This document shows, piece after piece, positions 42,184 through 53,542 of a DNA stretch of 64,000 nt. The stretch is taken from positions 2,852,001-2,916,000 of the forward strand of contig OZ218961.1 in the NCBI GenBank assembly GCA_965112735.1, written 5' to 3'. The stretch is from Phaeosaccion multiseriatum. Its lineage: Eukaryota; Ochrophyta, other classes. The translations under genes were made by a program, and so were the position numbers. Below the pieces are notes generated by a model that was given only the letters and a program-made list of their open reading frames with translations, was not told the origin of the DNA and made no database searches. Each line of letters opens with the position of its first letter. Position 1 is the stretch's first letter.

Positions 42184-44709
42184 ATGCTCACCTCCACTGG
42201 GGCGTCTCTTATTGTAGCTCTGGTGCTCTCGGGGACACCACACATCGTCAGCTTCACCCCTTTGGGGGGCGTGCTGAGTTTCAGCAGCAGCAGCAGCGGC
42301 AGTCGCTGCTCGTCGCCTCCTTGTTCTCAATCATCCACCGCACTGAAAGCAGTCGTCCTGAAAGACCAGCATAGGCGTAAGGACTTCGAAAGCGAGGAGG
42401 AGTTCGTCAGGACCAAGACACGGACCCAAGAGGCGGTGCGTGAGAGACGGGAGAGGAGAGGCAAAGTGGCAGTAATTGATCCGCCTTGGCCTAATTCTTC
42501 ATCTTTTATCATTACGGGCTCCTCTCTGCTTTCCATACCCTTGTCCTGGCACAGAAATACTTGGAGACGGGAGACTTTGACGCCGTCATCGGGTGCGACG
42601 AAGGTGAGGAAGGAGGGGAGGCGAGGGGTGGAGAGGGGTGAGCGTATCTGGTGAGGAGGGGCAGGGAGGCGTAGAGCTAGTCCATCTACGGTGGTGAAGA
42701 GAGATGGGGGGAGGGACAGGGGTGGGGAGGGGTGGGGAATGTTGGGAAGGAGTAGAGGTGAGGAGGTGGCGGGAAGGGGGGGAAGGGGCAGAGCTATCTA
42801 TGCTGGTGAGAATTGGTGAGGGGGAGCAGAGCCGGCCCATCTGCACGGGTGAGAAGGGGTGCTGGTGTTGCTTGGCAGCGAGACATCTCCCGTCCCCTCT
42901 ACCCTCGGCACACCATCTCTTTTTTGGACGAAAGACCTCACGCCATGTCTCACTCCATCTCGTCCTCTTCCCCCCTCTCGGCAGCCGGAGTGTCCAATCT
43001 AGCCGGGCCTGTGATTGGCGCCGCGTGCTATATCCCCCCCGGAGTACACCTGGACGGCGTGAAGGACTCTAAGCTCATTCGGAGGAGAGAAGACAGATAC
43101 GCTCTCTATGACCAAATTGTGGGCACGGAGGGCGTGAAGTGGGCCACCTTCGCAATCGACCCCGAAAGAATAGACAAAATCAACATCCATCAGTCCGTGT
43201 TAGAGGCGACGAAGGTGAGTGAGTGAGTGAGTGAGTGAGTGAGTGAGTGAGTGAGTGAGTGGGCTAGTGAGTCGGTGAGTGAGCGAGTGAGCTCAGTCCG
43301 TGTTGGAGGCGACAATGGTGGGTGAGTGGCGTCGGTCCGGCGGAAGAGGTCTGGCAATGGATGTGGGGTGCCGGTGGAGAGCACTATGGATAGAGAGTGG
43401 AGAGTGGAGCAGCAGGAGCAGCAGCAGCAGCAGCACGAGCAGCGAGGAGGATCTTCTTTACGGCCCTGTCCGAACGCCAGAGGAGCGGCTGGCAGAGGAG
43501 CTCACAGGTTTTGTTGTTGTTGTCGTAAGAGGGCATGAAAAGACGAGAAGAAAACCCACACACACACACACACATCTTCTTCGCTGACGGTCATGTACGA
43601 CCCACACACATGGCGTTTTGATCCGCGGAAACTCCTGCCCTACCTACACCCACCCCCAATCACACCCCCAACCACACCACCCCGCCTCTCTCAGGGCTGT
43701 GCGCAGGCCCTGGCAGATGAGTTCGAGGGCCAGCGAGTCATGGTGCTAGTGGATGGCAAGTCCCTGCCTCCAGACCTCAGGCGATCGCGTGAGAACATTG
43801 CCGTACGTGCCATTGTGCAGGGAGACTCACAGGAGCTGTGCATCAGTGCTGCCAGGTCAGAGGGAGGGAGGGGGGGAGGGAGGGAGGAAGAGGAGAAGGG
43901 TGGGAGGGAGGGAGGGAGGGAGGAAGGGAGGGAGACTGACGGACAGATGACGCATGGGCCTGGTCTTGCTCGCCTGCCTTTCATTCATTTCACGCGCGAA
44001 CGAACCAGCTCCAGCTGTTGATGTGGGTTGTACGTTGTGTATGGCCCTCGTTTCCGCTTTTGCATTCGGCTGTCGTCTATCTTCTTTCTCCTCCTCTCCC
44101 GACCAACGAACGAACCCAACCCAACCACCCAACCAACCAACCAACTAGCCCAACCAAACCACCCAACACTCACTCATACACACACACGCATACTCACGCG
44201 CCCACCCATACACCCACGCCACCCAACCAACCACCCAAACAACCAAGCAACCAACAAACCAACTAACCGACCAACCAACCATCCACCCGACCAACCAACC
44301 AACCAACCAACCTATCAACCTGCCTACCTACCCACCAACCAACCACCCAATCACCCAACGAACCAACCAACCAACCAACCAACCACCCAACCAAATCAGT
44401 ATCATTGCACGCGTAACGGTGGATCGCATCATGAAGGACTTCCACGAGGAGTACCCAAACTACAACTTTGCCAAACACGTAGGAGCCCCCACTCGGGAGC
44501 ACAAGGACAACATTAAGAGGTACGGAGCGTCGAGGATCCATCGCTTCTCGTACAAGCCCCTCAAGGGTCTCAACAAGGAGTCCTACCTCAAGTGGTGGGA
44601 GGGTGCCGCGGAGAGAGCGAGTTACAAGGGGGAGAGGGTGGGACCGGATGAGGACAACGCGCCAGCGAGGGCTTGGAACGCCGTGAAGGAAAGAAGCGAA
44701 CGAGTGTAG
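42184..44709 (+). CDS. rnhB: Ribonuclease HII with N-terminal presequence and altered GRG motif
   Basis: Five exons: 42184-42435, 42555-42603, 42985-43214, 43695-43855 and 44400-44709, giving 333 residues with consistent phases. A hydrophobic signal segment ends at HIVSFTPLGG, a plausible organelle-presequence site, followed by a Ser-rich linker. The catalytic core has the four acidic residues of RNase HII: D99-E100 in VIGCDE, D197 in VLVDGK and D239 in ARVTVDR. The fold blocks NLAGPVIGAACY, KDSKLIRRR and YNFAKHVGAP are also present. The enzyme nicks RNA-DNA hybrids and single ribonucleotides. Oddly, the usual DEAGRG is DEAGVSN, so the GRG motif that senses the 2'-hydroxyl is gone. The bacterial type plus presequence suggests an organellar enzyme. 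Introns carry GTGA and CCAA arrays. Confidence 0.88.
43215..43264 (+). repeat. GTGA tetranucleotide array starting at a splice donor
   Basis: The intron after exon 42985-43214 opens directly with (GTGA)n, so the donor GTGAGT is repeated many times in tandem, and alternative in-tract donors are possible. Confidence 0.8.
44100..44398 (+). repeat. CCAA tetranucleotide array in the last RNase HII intron
   Basis: About 300 bp of CCAACCAACC with CACTCA and CACCCA interruptions, running up to the acceptor of exon 44400. It is the complement-type counterpart of the GGTT array in the HPS5-like gene. Confidence 0.85.
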
Positions 44710-45221
44710 CGGTAGCGGTGGTGACAGGGGGGGGGGTGGGGCGGCCGTCAAGGAAAGAGAGAAAGGAGTGGCAGGTACATAGCGGCGATGGTTTCGATCG
44801 ATCCGTGGGGCCAGAATAGGGTTTTGTGTACGACGTGTTAGTACCATGTGTAAGAAGTTGAGAGTCTGGACAGGATCTTGACCCGACGCTAGATACGCAG
44901 CCCTCGACGGACCAGACGGACGAAGAACAGGTTGTAACGGAGGCCACAGGTGGTGATATGAATACGTATGGACACGTGTGTGTATGCCATGAAAACAAGA
45001 GAGCTTCAGTGCGCTTTGTCCCTCCCTCTGGGCGGTGCGAGCGTGCCTCCCAACGGGTGTGCTGTATCCCCTCACGTTGACGACCTGAGCTGCGATGGAT
45101 CACAATTTGTCCTTTTAGTATTTCTTACAGTTTTGGTGACAGTTTTAGACTCGCTCATTAGATAGGCATGCAGGGCGAACACGAGCCGCGACTACACTGA
45201 GACTGATGAAGTGTGTTCGAA
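44710..45221. other. Convergent intergenic region
   Basis: 512 bp between the RNase HII and RAD51 stops. I see no coding sequence, repeat or clear poly(A) signal. Confidence 0.5.
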
Positions 45222-47522
45222 TCAGTCCTTCGGATCTTCCACTCCCACGGGCCCGATGGAGAATTGGCACTCGCTCTCTGCCAGGGTGGGTGAGTCGAAT
45301 ACCTGGCAAATGCGGTTCTCGCCCCGCCCCTTTCGGAATCTTAGCCTTTGTGGAGGAAAGCAAAAAGAACGAGACACAAGAGACAGTAAGAAATAGGAAA
45401 GACGCTATGCCGCCTCGGCCTCGCCCCCCCCCCCCATTAATGACAGAGGACGACGGGAGAGGGGAGCAACCCTTTCCACTCAACACATACATGCCCGCCC
45501 GCCCGCCTGCCCGCCCGCCTGCCCGCCCGCCTGCCCGCCCGCACGTACACACATACACAATACATTCAATTCCCCGGGTGTTGCCACCCTGCCCGCCGTG
45601 TCTCTGTCACCCACCCCACCCCACCTGGTCGTTGAGGCGTGTGCCATGATGTTGCCTCCGATGGGCTTGGTGGCATCTTTGGCGAAGCTCATGCCGTCGG
45701 GGTTGGCCACCACCTGGTTAGTCAGCACCACCGCCACGCCAAACTCCTCCGCCATTCGAGTAAGCTGTCGCAAGAACCTGTGGGGTAAGAAAGGAAGCGC
45801 CAGGAGATAATGAGCAGAAGGAAGGGGTAGCAGCATCGGTGACAGTGTCCTTGGTGCGGGGAGGAGGAAGCAGCAGCAGTATCAGTGACAGCTTCAATGA
45901 TGAGGCTTGGGCGGGAGGGGCGTTGTTGGGGAGCTTCACGAGGAGAGAAAGAACCTTTCACAACAAGCGGCGCGGTACAGAACAAAATGCACGCATTCCA
46001 TGATTCCGGGGTGCACTCACTGGGCAAGTTGCATCTGCCTCTCGGACAGCTCCCCTCGGCCGCTGTAATCTGTGCGGTAGAGCGCCGTGGCACTGTCAAC
46101 CACAATGAGCGCATACCTGGTAGTGGTGGTGGTGGTTGGGGGGGGGGGGTGTCGAAAGCGGGACAAGCGAATTAGAGTGAGGGTAGAGGCAGGCAGAGAG
46201 GTCGACAGAGACAGGAGCGCAGAGCAGAGCACTCGACGCGGACGATTTGAAACACACTCGACCCTTAAAGCAAGCACAGCAGCGGACGAGCCCACCCCTC
46301 CTACCCCCCTTTCCCCCGCCAAACACACGCGTGTGTCGGTGCCTCCCGTCCACCCCCCATGCCGGCCCTGGCGACGCACCTGTCCTCCGCCATCATGGCC
46401 GACGCCATCTTCAAGAGGTCCATCTGCTGCTCCGAGTTGTGGGCCCGAGCGTACGCCACATTATCCATTATGTCATCGCCTGTGCAGCAGTGGGGTCAGC
46501 GACGTCACAAGAGTGAGGCATGGAGGAATGTGATCATCATCATCAAGTGGTCGATGAGTTGGGTAAAGGGCCCACTCGTCAGGTCAACTTCAGCGTGAAG
46601 ATGGTGACCAGTCCAGCCCCTTTCGCCACTCACCGTTGAGTCCGAATCTGTCTGCGATATCCACCAGCCTCTTGGGTCGAAAGGTTCCCTCCGTGTCAAT
46701 GTACATTGCCTTTCCCTCCGCCCCCCCCTGATCCAGCGGCAATTGGCACGTCACGCACAGAGTGTGGCACATCTGCGTCTTCCCCGTGCGAAACTCTCCG
46801 AAAATCTCCGTGAGAGATCCCGTCTCCACCCCTCCTTCTAAGAGTTTGTCCACCTCCTTGGACCCAGTAGAGAGGCGAATCAGATCCTGCCGTTGCAGCA
46901 TGTGCTGAGCGGCGGTGGTGAACCCAATGGGCACCAACTTCTGCACCGTCTCTTTCAATTTCGCTGCTTTCTGCTCGCTGATACCCTTGATGTCTGTAAG
47001 CTTGCGCATCGTAGCGTGGGCAACCTGCTCGGCGGAGAAAGTCGTAGCGGTGAAAGGGTTAGGTGATCCACTCACCGGGGAAAACGCGGGAACTGGGGCT
47101 CTGCCACCGTCTGGCACATGGCGGGAATTTTATTCTTCGGGCATCTCCTGCTCAACTGCCCGCCACGCCCACCCATCGAGTCCCTTACCGCTTCCACCGT
47201 GCAAAGTCCCGCCTCCGAGAGCCGCTGGACGTCGTTGGCATTGAAGCCGTGAGCCTCGAGCTCCGTGACGTGGTGGAACGCCTGCATAATCTGTGGGGAA
47301 GCACCCGCGGACGAGAAGGCTATTGAGGACTCCAGAGCTTGAATGGGAAAGCCCCTCTTTGTCCATCAAAGCCTTTCCCCGCGAGCTCCTCCCGCGTCAG
47401 CTACCTCTCTCCGATACGGAGATGCATTTTGAACTCACCTCCATCTCCTGGTCTTGCTCGCTGCCTTGTTGCTGCTCATTTGGGGCTTGATTCTCCTGAG
47501 ACTGCTGCATAGCAGACGCCAT
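45222..47522 (-). CDS. RAD51: DNA repair and recombination protein RAD51
   Basis: Seven exons: 47439-47522, 47189-47290, 46634-47024, 46380-46479, 46021-46116, 45625-45777 and 45222-45345, giving 349 residues (human 339) with all phases matching. The N-terminal HhH domain is followed by [15 protein letters not shown], then Walker A GEFRTGKT (about 138-145), the [11 protein letters not shown] block, Walker [20 protein letters not shown], loop segment [11 protein letters not shown], and [18 protein letters not shown]51 forms nucleoprotein filaments on single-stranded DNA for strand exchange in the nucleus. The spacing and the TNQVV/PIGGN blocks favour RAD51 over DMC1. The N-terminus is Gln-rich ([14 protein letters not shown]). 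It diverges from the RAB28-like gene by about 500 bp. The identification is secure. Confidence 0.95.
45482..45542. repeat. CCCGCCCGCCTG repeat in RAD51 intron
   Basis: About five copies of a 12-bp CCCGCCCGCCTG unit within the last RAD51 intron. Confidence 0.8.
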
Positions 47523-48019
47523 ATCTCTTCCTCCGGCTGTTGCTCTGCCAACCTATGCTTTGCTCTCTCACTACTGCTCCTGCGGGTCTTTTCAAGCTGG
47601 GCCGTTGGTTCCTCACCCAGACTGCTCTTACCGCAGGTCCCGTGAGCGCACCGGATGATTAAAATCCTCGGCCACAACGGAAGGGATACAGGGGAGAACG
47701 GTGTGATATAGCGGTGACGGTGGAGCTGCGTAAAATGTAATGGTAGTGGTCGGTCGTCCCGCCAAGAGTCGAGGGGGAAATCCAACAGGTGGCGAGCGCT
47801 GAAAGTATAACCAACTCGTCCAGCTGTAACGACGATATCCAGCTTTTTCTTCGATCTTTGGCTTCCTCTACATTCTCTGTGTACTCATTCCCTCTCAGCG
47901 GCTCCGAGTATCTTTAAATCACTCTATACTTCGATCTGTCGGCTTCGCTCCTATGGATTTACTCCCCTGGCCAATCTGAACTACTTCTGTATTTTTACTA
48001 GTACAAGCTGATTTCAGAG
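47523..48019. promoter_or_regulatory. Divergent intergenic region between RAD51 and RAB28-like genes
   Basis: 497 bp between start codons, becoming AT-richer toward the RAB28-like start (about 47880-48010). It has no repeats, unlike most intergenic DNA here. A bidirectional promoter is inferred. Confidence 0.4.
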
Positions 48020-49703
48020 ATGGCGGATGTGCAATGCAAGCTCGTCCTGGTGGGGAACGGAAGCGTGGGCAAGACCTCGATCATTGGCCGTTTTGTGGAG
48101 GACGGCTTCCACCCCATGTACAAGCAAACGGTGGGGGTAGATTTCTTCGAGAAAAGGCTGCACCTCAAAGGGGACAGCATACGGATGAAGCTGCAGGTGC
48201 GCGAACAGATCAGCTTGCGATCTCGCGTTTAATCTCGTCCTCCTACCTTTTCTCCTCGTCTCTTTGCATGGCCCCAGCGTACACTGTGAAGGGCCAAAGT
48301 TTGTTCATGTCGCTCCGCCCCCCCCCTCCGATGCCGCGCGCAGGTGTGGGACATCGGTGGGCAGAGCATCAGCAGCAAGATGCTGGCCAAATACCTCACT
48401 GGAGCCAGGGTAGTGTTCCTCTGCTACGACATCACAGACCCACAGTCCTTCAGCGATATTGTACGTCCCTCACCGTAGGATGCACCCCGGAGGTTTTTTT
48501 CCATTGGAAAGGAGTGGGGTGGGGGCGGGGGAAATCACTCCACTCAAACTTGTAGCCTTTGGAAAGGCTTTCAGCAAAAGGTTGCCCTGTCCTCTCCTGC
48601 CTACTCCATCCTGCAGTCCATTCATTCTCAGCCCCTCATATCTCGACCGCCCCTCCTCCCCCCCCCCGATCCGTACGGCATGCAGGAAGACTGGCTGGAG
48701 ATGGTCAAGAAGGCGTTTAGGGACAAGCAAACAGGAAAGCCGGACAAGCTCCCCGCCATCTACCTGCTGGGCAATAAGCTGGATTTGCTGCACTTGAGAC
48801 GGATATCAAATGTCAGTACCCCCTTTTCATGATGCTCGTTTGTGCTTTCACACCCCTCACCCTGTTCTGTACGTTAGTTACCCGGCCTCTCACGCCCGCT
48901 ATACTCAAACGGCCCTCTCCTGTCCCATTGCCCCCCCCGCAGTTGACCCACGACCGCTTCATAGAGAGTAACGGGCTCCAAGGCGGATGCTTTTGCTCGG
49001 CCCAGAGTGGCGAGAACGTGCTCCGCTCCTTCTACACGGTGGGTGAGCTGGTGTTGCGTTGGACAAGCGAAGCAGAGTGTGAGGGAGTGCCGTGCCTTGC
49101 TAATCCTCCTCCTTTCTGCTCGTCAGCGGCCCTTTTGATGAACAACGAGCGATTCATCGCAACCATGAGGAACTGCTGTACTGCCCTTGGTCGCTCTGGA
49201 GAAGGGGAGAGACCATATGGGAAACACTCTCCTGTTCCTCCTCACCGCTACGTGCTTGTACCTCTCATCACCGCCCCTGATCTTCCTCCCCTCCCTTTTC
49301 CTCTCTGTTCCTGAATCGAATCGCTCTGTTTCTTTTGTCATTCAACCTCTCATATGTACCGCTTCTAAAGGTGGCGGCAGCAACGGCAAGTGTATCCCTG
49401 TCGGAGTACGACCTCGCCTTTTACGACAAACCTCTGGCAGTTTCAGTACCGGGAGGAGGGGGAGGAGGAGGAGGAGGAGCGGCAGCAGGAGGAGGAGCAG
49501 GAGGGGGGGAAAGGACAGCGACGGCCACCCCTTCGGGGGCGACTCCGGGAGGGGACGGTAGCGGCGGCTTCACTCACGCCTACCCCGAGGAGGGCAGGAC
49601 GGCAAACGCCGACGCCATCGAGGCCGAGGATAGAGCCTTAGAAGAGGCCAAAAGGAACAGAGAGAGGAGAAAACTTGCCTCGCCTGGGTGCTCGTGCATG
49701 TGA
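48020..49703 (+). CDS. RAB28: RAB28-like small GTPase with CaaX box
   Basis: Five exons: 48020-48196, 48344-48460, 48686-48811, 48943-49038 and 49371-49703, giving 282 residues. Nucleotide-binding motifs: GNGSVGKT (12-19), [14 protein letters not shown] (switch I with the effector Thr), [17 protein letters not shown] (61-77), GNKLDL and SAQSG. The WDIGGQ, SKMLxKY and [13 protein letters not shown] blocks are diagnostic of RAB28. Unlike most Rabs it ends in a single CaaX-type box, CSCM, preceded by a basic stretch (RNRERRKLA), so farnesylation is expected. An acidic, glycine-rich insert (GGGGGGGGG near 155-165 of the last exon) separates the G domain and tail. RAB28 elsewhere works with the BBSome/IFT system or retromer. 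A ciliary role cannot be assumed if the alga lacks flagella. Confidence 0.9.
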
Positions 49704-50244
49704 AACTGGTGGAGGGGAGGAGAGGGGGGGCGGGCTTCTTTCTCCCGCCGAAACCTCTCTTCTCTTCCTCTTCTCTGTTTCCCCCCTCTCTCTCTCCCCC
49801 TTGAGACTAACCCTTGCAAACGAGAAACCATCAATCGCACTTGGCCTGTGCCTGGCTGCTGATGAGAGAGAGCATCAAAGGGCCGCTATGGAAGGCGATA
49901 TCGTGCGTCATGTATGCAAAGAATGCGTTTCTTTCCCTCTTTCTCTAGTGTTTACGGCATGAGGGCGGGTGCTTCCTCGCCTCTATGCCTTGGGCCTTGC
50001 CTTGCCTTGGCGGTCAGGGCCAGTATTGTAGTTCAAGCAGCAAATTGTGTATATTGAAAAAAATTAAACGTAACCAATTCTTTCTATAAAATTAAAAAAA
50101 TAAAATAAAACAGCGTCCACGAGACATATTCAGGGGCACCATCCAACGACACCTGCTGGCTGGATTCATGTGTGCTCCATGGAAATCTCACGTAAAATTG
50201 CCCTTCCTCCTCCCCCCCCCTTCCCCTTGCTCTCCTCATGATCC
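49704..50244. other. Convergent intergenic region with poly(A) signals
   Basis: 541 bp between the RAB28-like and HCF173-like stops. AT-rich at about 50045-50112, with AATAAA at 50099-50104 and a second overlapping ATAAAA, probably ending the RAB28-like transcript. Confidence 0.55.
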
Positions 50245-52740
50245 TCAGGCTTGCCCGCTCGCCGCCTGTCCCTCCTTCTGCTTCTTCTCCCTCGCCTCCT
50301 TGACGTCCTTCGTTCGCTGCAGCTGCGCCTTCACTCGAGGGTCTGCCAAGATCCTCTGCTTCTCCTCTTCCGTCACCTGCGTATGTTCATACAAAGAGAG
50401 TGGGTTGTTGACGTTCCAGTTCCAGTTTTTGACAAGGTCACACAAAACAGCAACACAACAACACTATCATGAACATATCCACATCACATCACTAACCGGC
50501 GGGGGCGCGTCCTTGGCCTGTGGGAAAGGCATCATGCCCTCCGTGCTTCGCTCGTTGTCGGGCACCAGACGCCTGTACAGCGCGGTGAAGTCCGTGCCGC
50601 TGCGCATAGTACTTCCACCTTCACCTGTTTTGGGTTGGGGTGGGGTGAGAGGGAGGGGTGGGACGGGATGAAGGGGGCAATGGAGAGAAGGACTTGGTCG
50701 GTTGGTTGTTCGGCCATGAGCAAAATCATACATTCCCATCGTGAATCGGAGGAGGAGGGCGGTGGTGGTATTGGTGGTGGTGGTGGAGGAGTAGGAGGAG
50801 GAGGGGTAGGAGGGAGGGAGGGAAGGGAGGAGGAAGACAGAGAGGGAGCGAGGGACGAAGGGAGGGGAGGAGAAAGAGGAGGAGAAGGAGGAGGAGGAAG
50901 GAGGGAGGGGAGTAGGAGGAGTAGGAGGAGGAGCAGCAGCAGCAGGAGGAGGAGGAGGAGGAAGGGGAGGAGGACCAGCCGGAGGAGGAGCCGGACCAGG
51001 ACGAGGACGAGGACTTGTCGATGGACGGCTCACACTCACTTTCGTCTCTCCTAATCTCGAAGGTGGTGCCCGTGGCGGAGGGACTGTCGAGGGCCGCGGC
51101 CACTGCCGATCCCACCTCCTTGCGAGACATACGCCCGCTGATGATGTCTTGCTGGCCCACCTACGCCAGCACCAAACGGTGTGTCGCACCCAGGAGGAGG
51201 AGAGGAGAGGGGAGGAGAGAGAAGAGCGTGTTGGTTGTACAGCACCGTTAGTCCATGCTCATTACACAGCACACAAGCACACACACATCACATTGGGCGT
51301 TCATCACCACCAGATGCTCCCTCTTCGCCTCGAGCTCGAATAGCTTCGATACAATATACAATAGTCTCAATGGCTCCGTCAGAAGCCACTGAAAAGCAAT
51401 CCTCTGACATGCGTTACATGATAGAATCAGTCCGTAACTCAGCTGCCTCCTTCCTCGCATCTCCTCCTCCTCCTCCCCCCCCCCCCCCCCCCCCCCCCTC
51501 CTCCTCCTCCTCCTCCTCCTCCTCCTCCTCCTCCTCCTCCTCCTCCTCTTCTTCCTCCTCCTTTCTCCTCTTCCTCATCCTCCTCCTCCTCCGCCTCCTC
51601 CTCCTCCTCCTCCTCCTCCTCCTCCTCCTCCTCCTCCTCCTCCTCCTCCTCCTCTTCCTCCTCTTCCTCCTCGTCCTCCTCTTCCTCCTCCCCCTCCTGC
51701 TCCTCCTCACCTCCAGAGGCCGCTCCTCCTCTGTGTCAGGCCCCACTGGCAGCAGCCCTGTCGCTCTGAAGATGGTGTAGGGCACGCCGCTCAGGCGCAT
51801 CGCGTTCTCCGCCTTGTACTTCCAAGAGAGCACGCCTGAGCAGCAGCAGCAGCAGTTGGTGATACAACAGCAGCAGTAGCAGTTGGCGATACAACAGCAG
51901 CAGCAGTAATTGGTGATACAGCAGCAGCAGTAATTGGTGGTATAGCAGCGCTTGGATATACAGCAGTAGCAGGAGCAAGGAGAGAGTGGCACAGTAGTAA
52001 CAGCAGCAACAGATGCAGCAATAACACTTCGGGATACAGCAGTAGCAGTTACCGATAGCGGCAGCACCACTTGAGACATAGCACTAAAAGCAGCGAGTAT
52101 TGCATGGTATGCCAAGACATCCCTCACTCCCTCCGTCCCCTCCCTCCCTCCACCTCCTTCCTCCCTCTCTCCCCTCCCTCCCTCCCTCCTTCCCTCCCTC
52201 CTTCCCTCCCTCCCTCCCTCTCTCCCTCCCTCGCTCCCTCTCTCCCTCCCTCCTTCCCTCCCTCTCTCCCTCCCTCCCTCCCTCCCTCCCTCCCTCACCT
52301 TGCGGGTTGAGCTGTACGATGGGAATATCGCACATACGCTGCGCCACAGAGAGTCTATTGAAGCGCTCCGTACCGGCGCTTGACACCATGAGCAGCGAGG
52401 GACGCTCCTTCTTGTACAGAGAAATGTCAAGCACCTCCAGACGGAAATCCCCGGGGGTACAGCGCGGGTTGGGCAGCTCGTTGAACTCGAAGCGGCTGAA
52501 GACGATTCCGAGGGACGCCATCTTGCCTGATGAGCGACATCGAGTGTCCATCAATCCGGTGCAATCAACAACAGCAGTAGCAACAACAACAACAACAAAC
52601 GACAACAACAGAAACAAAAATAAGTAGCAGCAACAACAACAACAAAATGAAGGAAAGGGTCATTGATCGCTTCGACTCTGTGCTTTCCTTCTTTGCTGCA
52701 GTTGCAGCGACGACATTTCATCCCTACATCCTCCTCCTCC

Positions 52741-52775
<35 letters not shown>

Positions 52776-53482
52776 CTCCTCCTCCTCCTCCTGCTCCTCC
52801 TCCTCCTCCTCCTCCTCCTCCTCCTCCTCCTCCTCTTTCTCCCCCTCCTCCTCCTCCTCCTCCTCCTCCTCCCCCTCCTCCTCCTCCTCCTCTTTCTCCT
52901 CCTCCTCCTCCTCCTCTTCCTCTTCCTCCTCCTTCTCTTCCTCCTCCTGCTCTCTGCTTCATGTGTTCCGCCACACGCGCGCACCTGCTCCGTCTCCCTC
53001 GTGAACCTTGGGAGCATCGAATATGACGTCATTGCGCCTGAAGAGGAGAGAGAAGAGAGGGAGAAGAGAGGGAGAGGGAAGAGAGAAAGAGAGGAGAGAG
53101 AAGCAAGAGAGAAGACACGGAGGGGAAGAGAAGAAAAGAGGATAGAGAGGGGGGGGTGGGGAGGGAAGGAGAAAGAGAATGCAGATGGGGAGAGGGTAGA
53201 GGGGGAGAGAGAAAGAGAGAGAGGTAAGCACGGAGCAGTACGTACGTACGTACGTCATTGATGGTAGCTCACTGAAGTCAGCGCTGCAAGACGTGCAGAG
53301 AGAGCGCTGCTGAGTGTAGTCTGTTCTTGCCTGACAGCGACAAAGTTGTCGAAGGGCAGGTCCACCTCTTGCCAGTCGGCTGCCCCTGCCTCTGCCTTGC
53401 GAGTGTTGAAGGGGGCCTGGTACTGGTACTCGTTCGCGTTGGCCATCTCTTGCGGTTTGAGGCGGAACTGGAGAGAGAGAGA

Positions 53483-53542
<60 letters not shown>

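Noticed and set aside
51414-52430. 338-codon minus-strand frame through the HCF173-like gene
   Set aside because: It is a read-through of introns 51712 and 51836-52298 in frame with two exons, and poly-E/poly-R tracts come from the TCC array.
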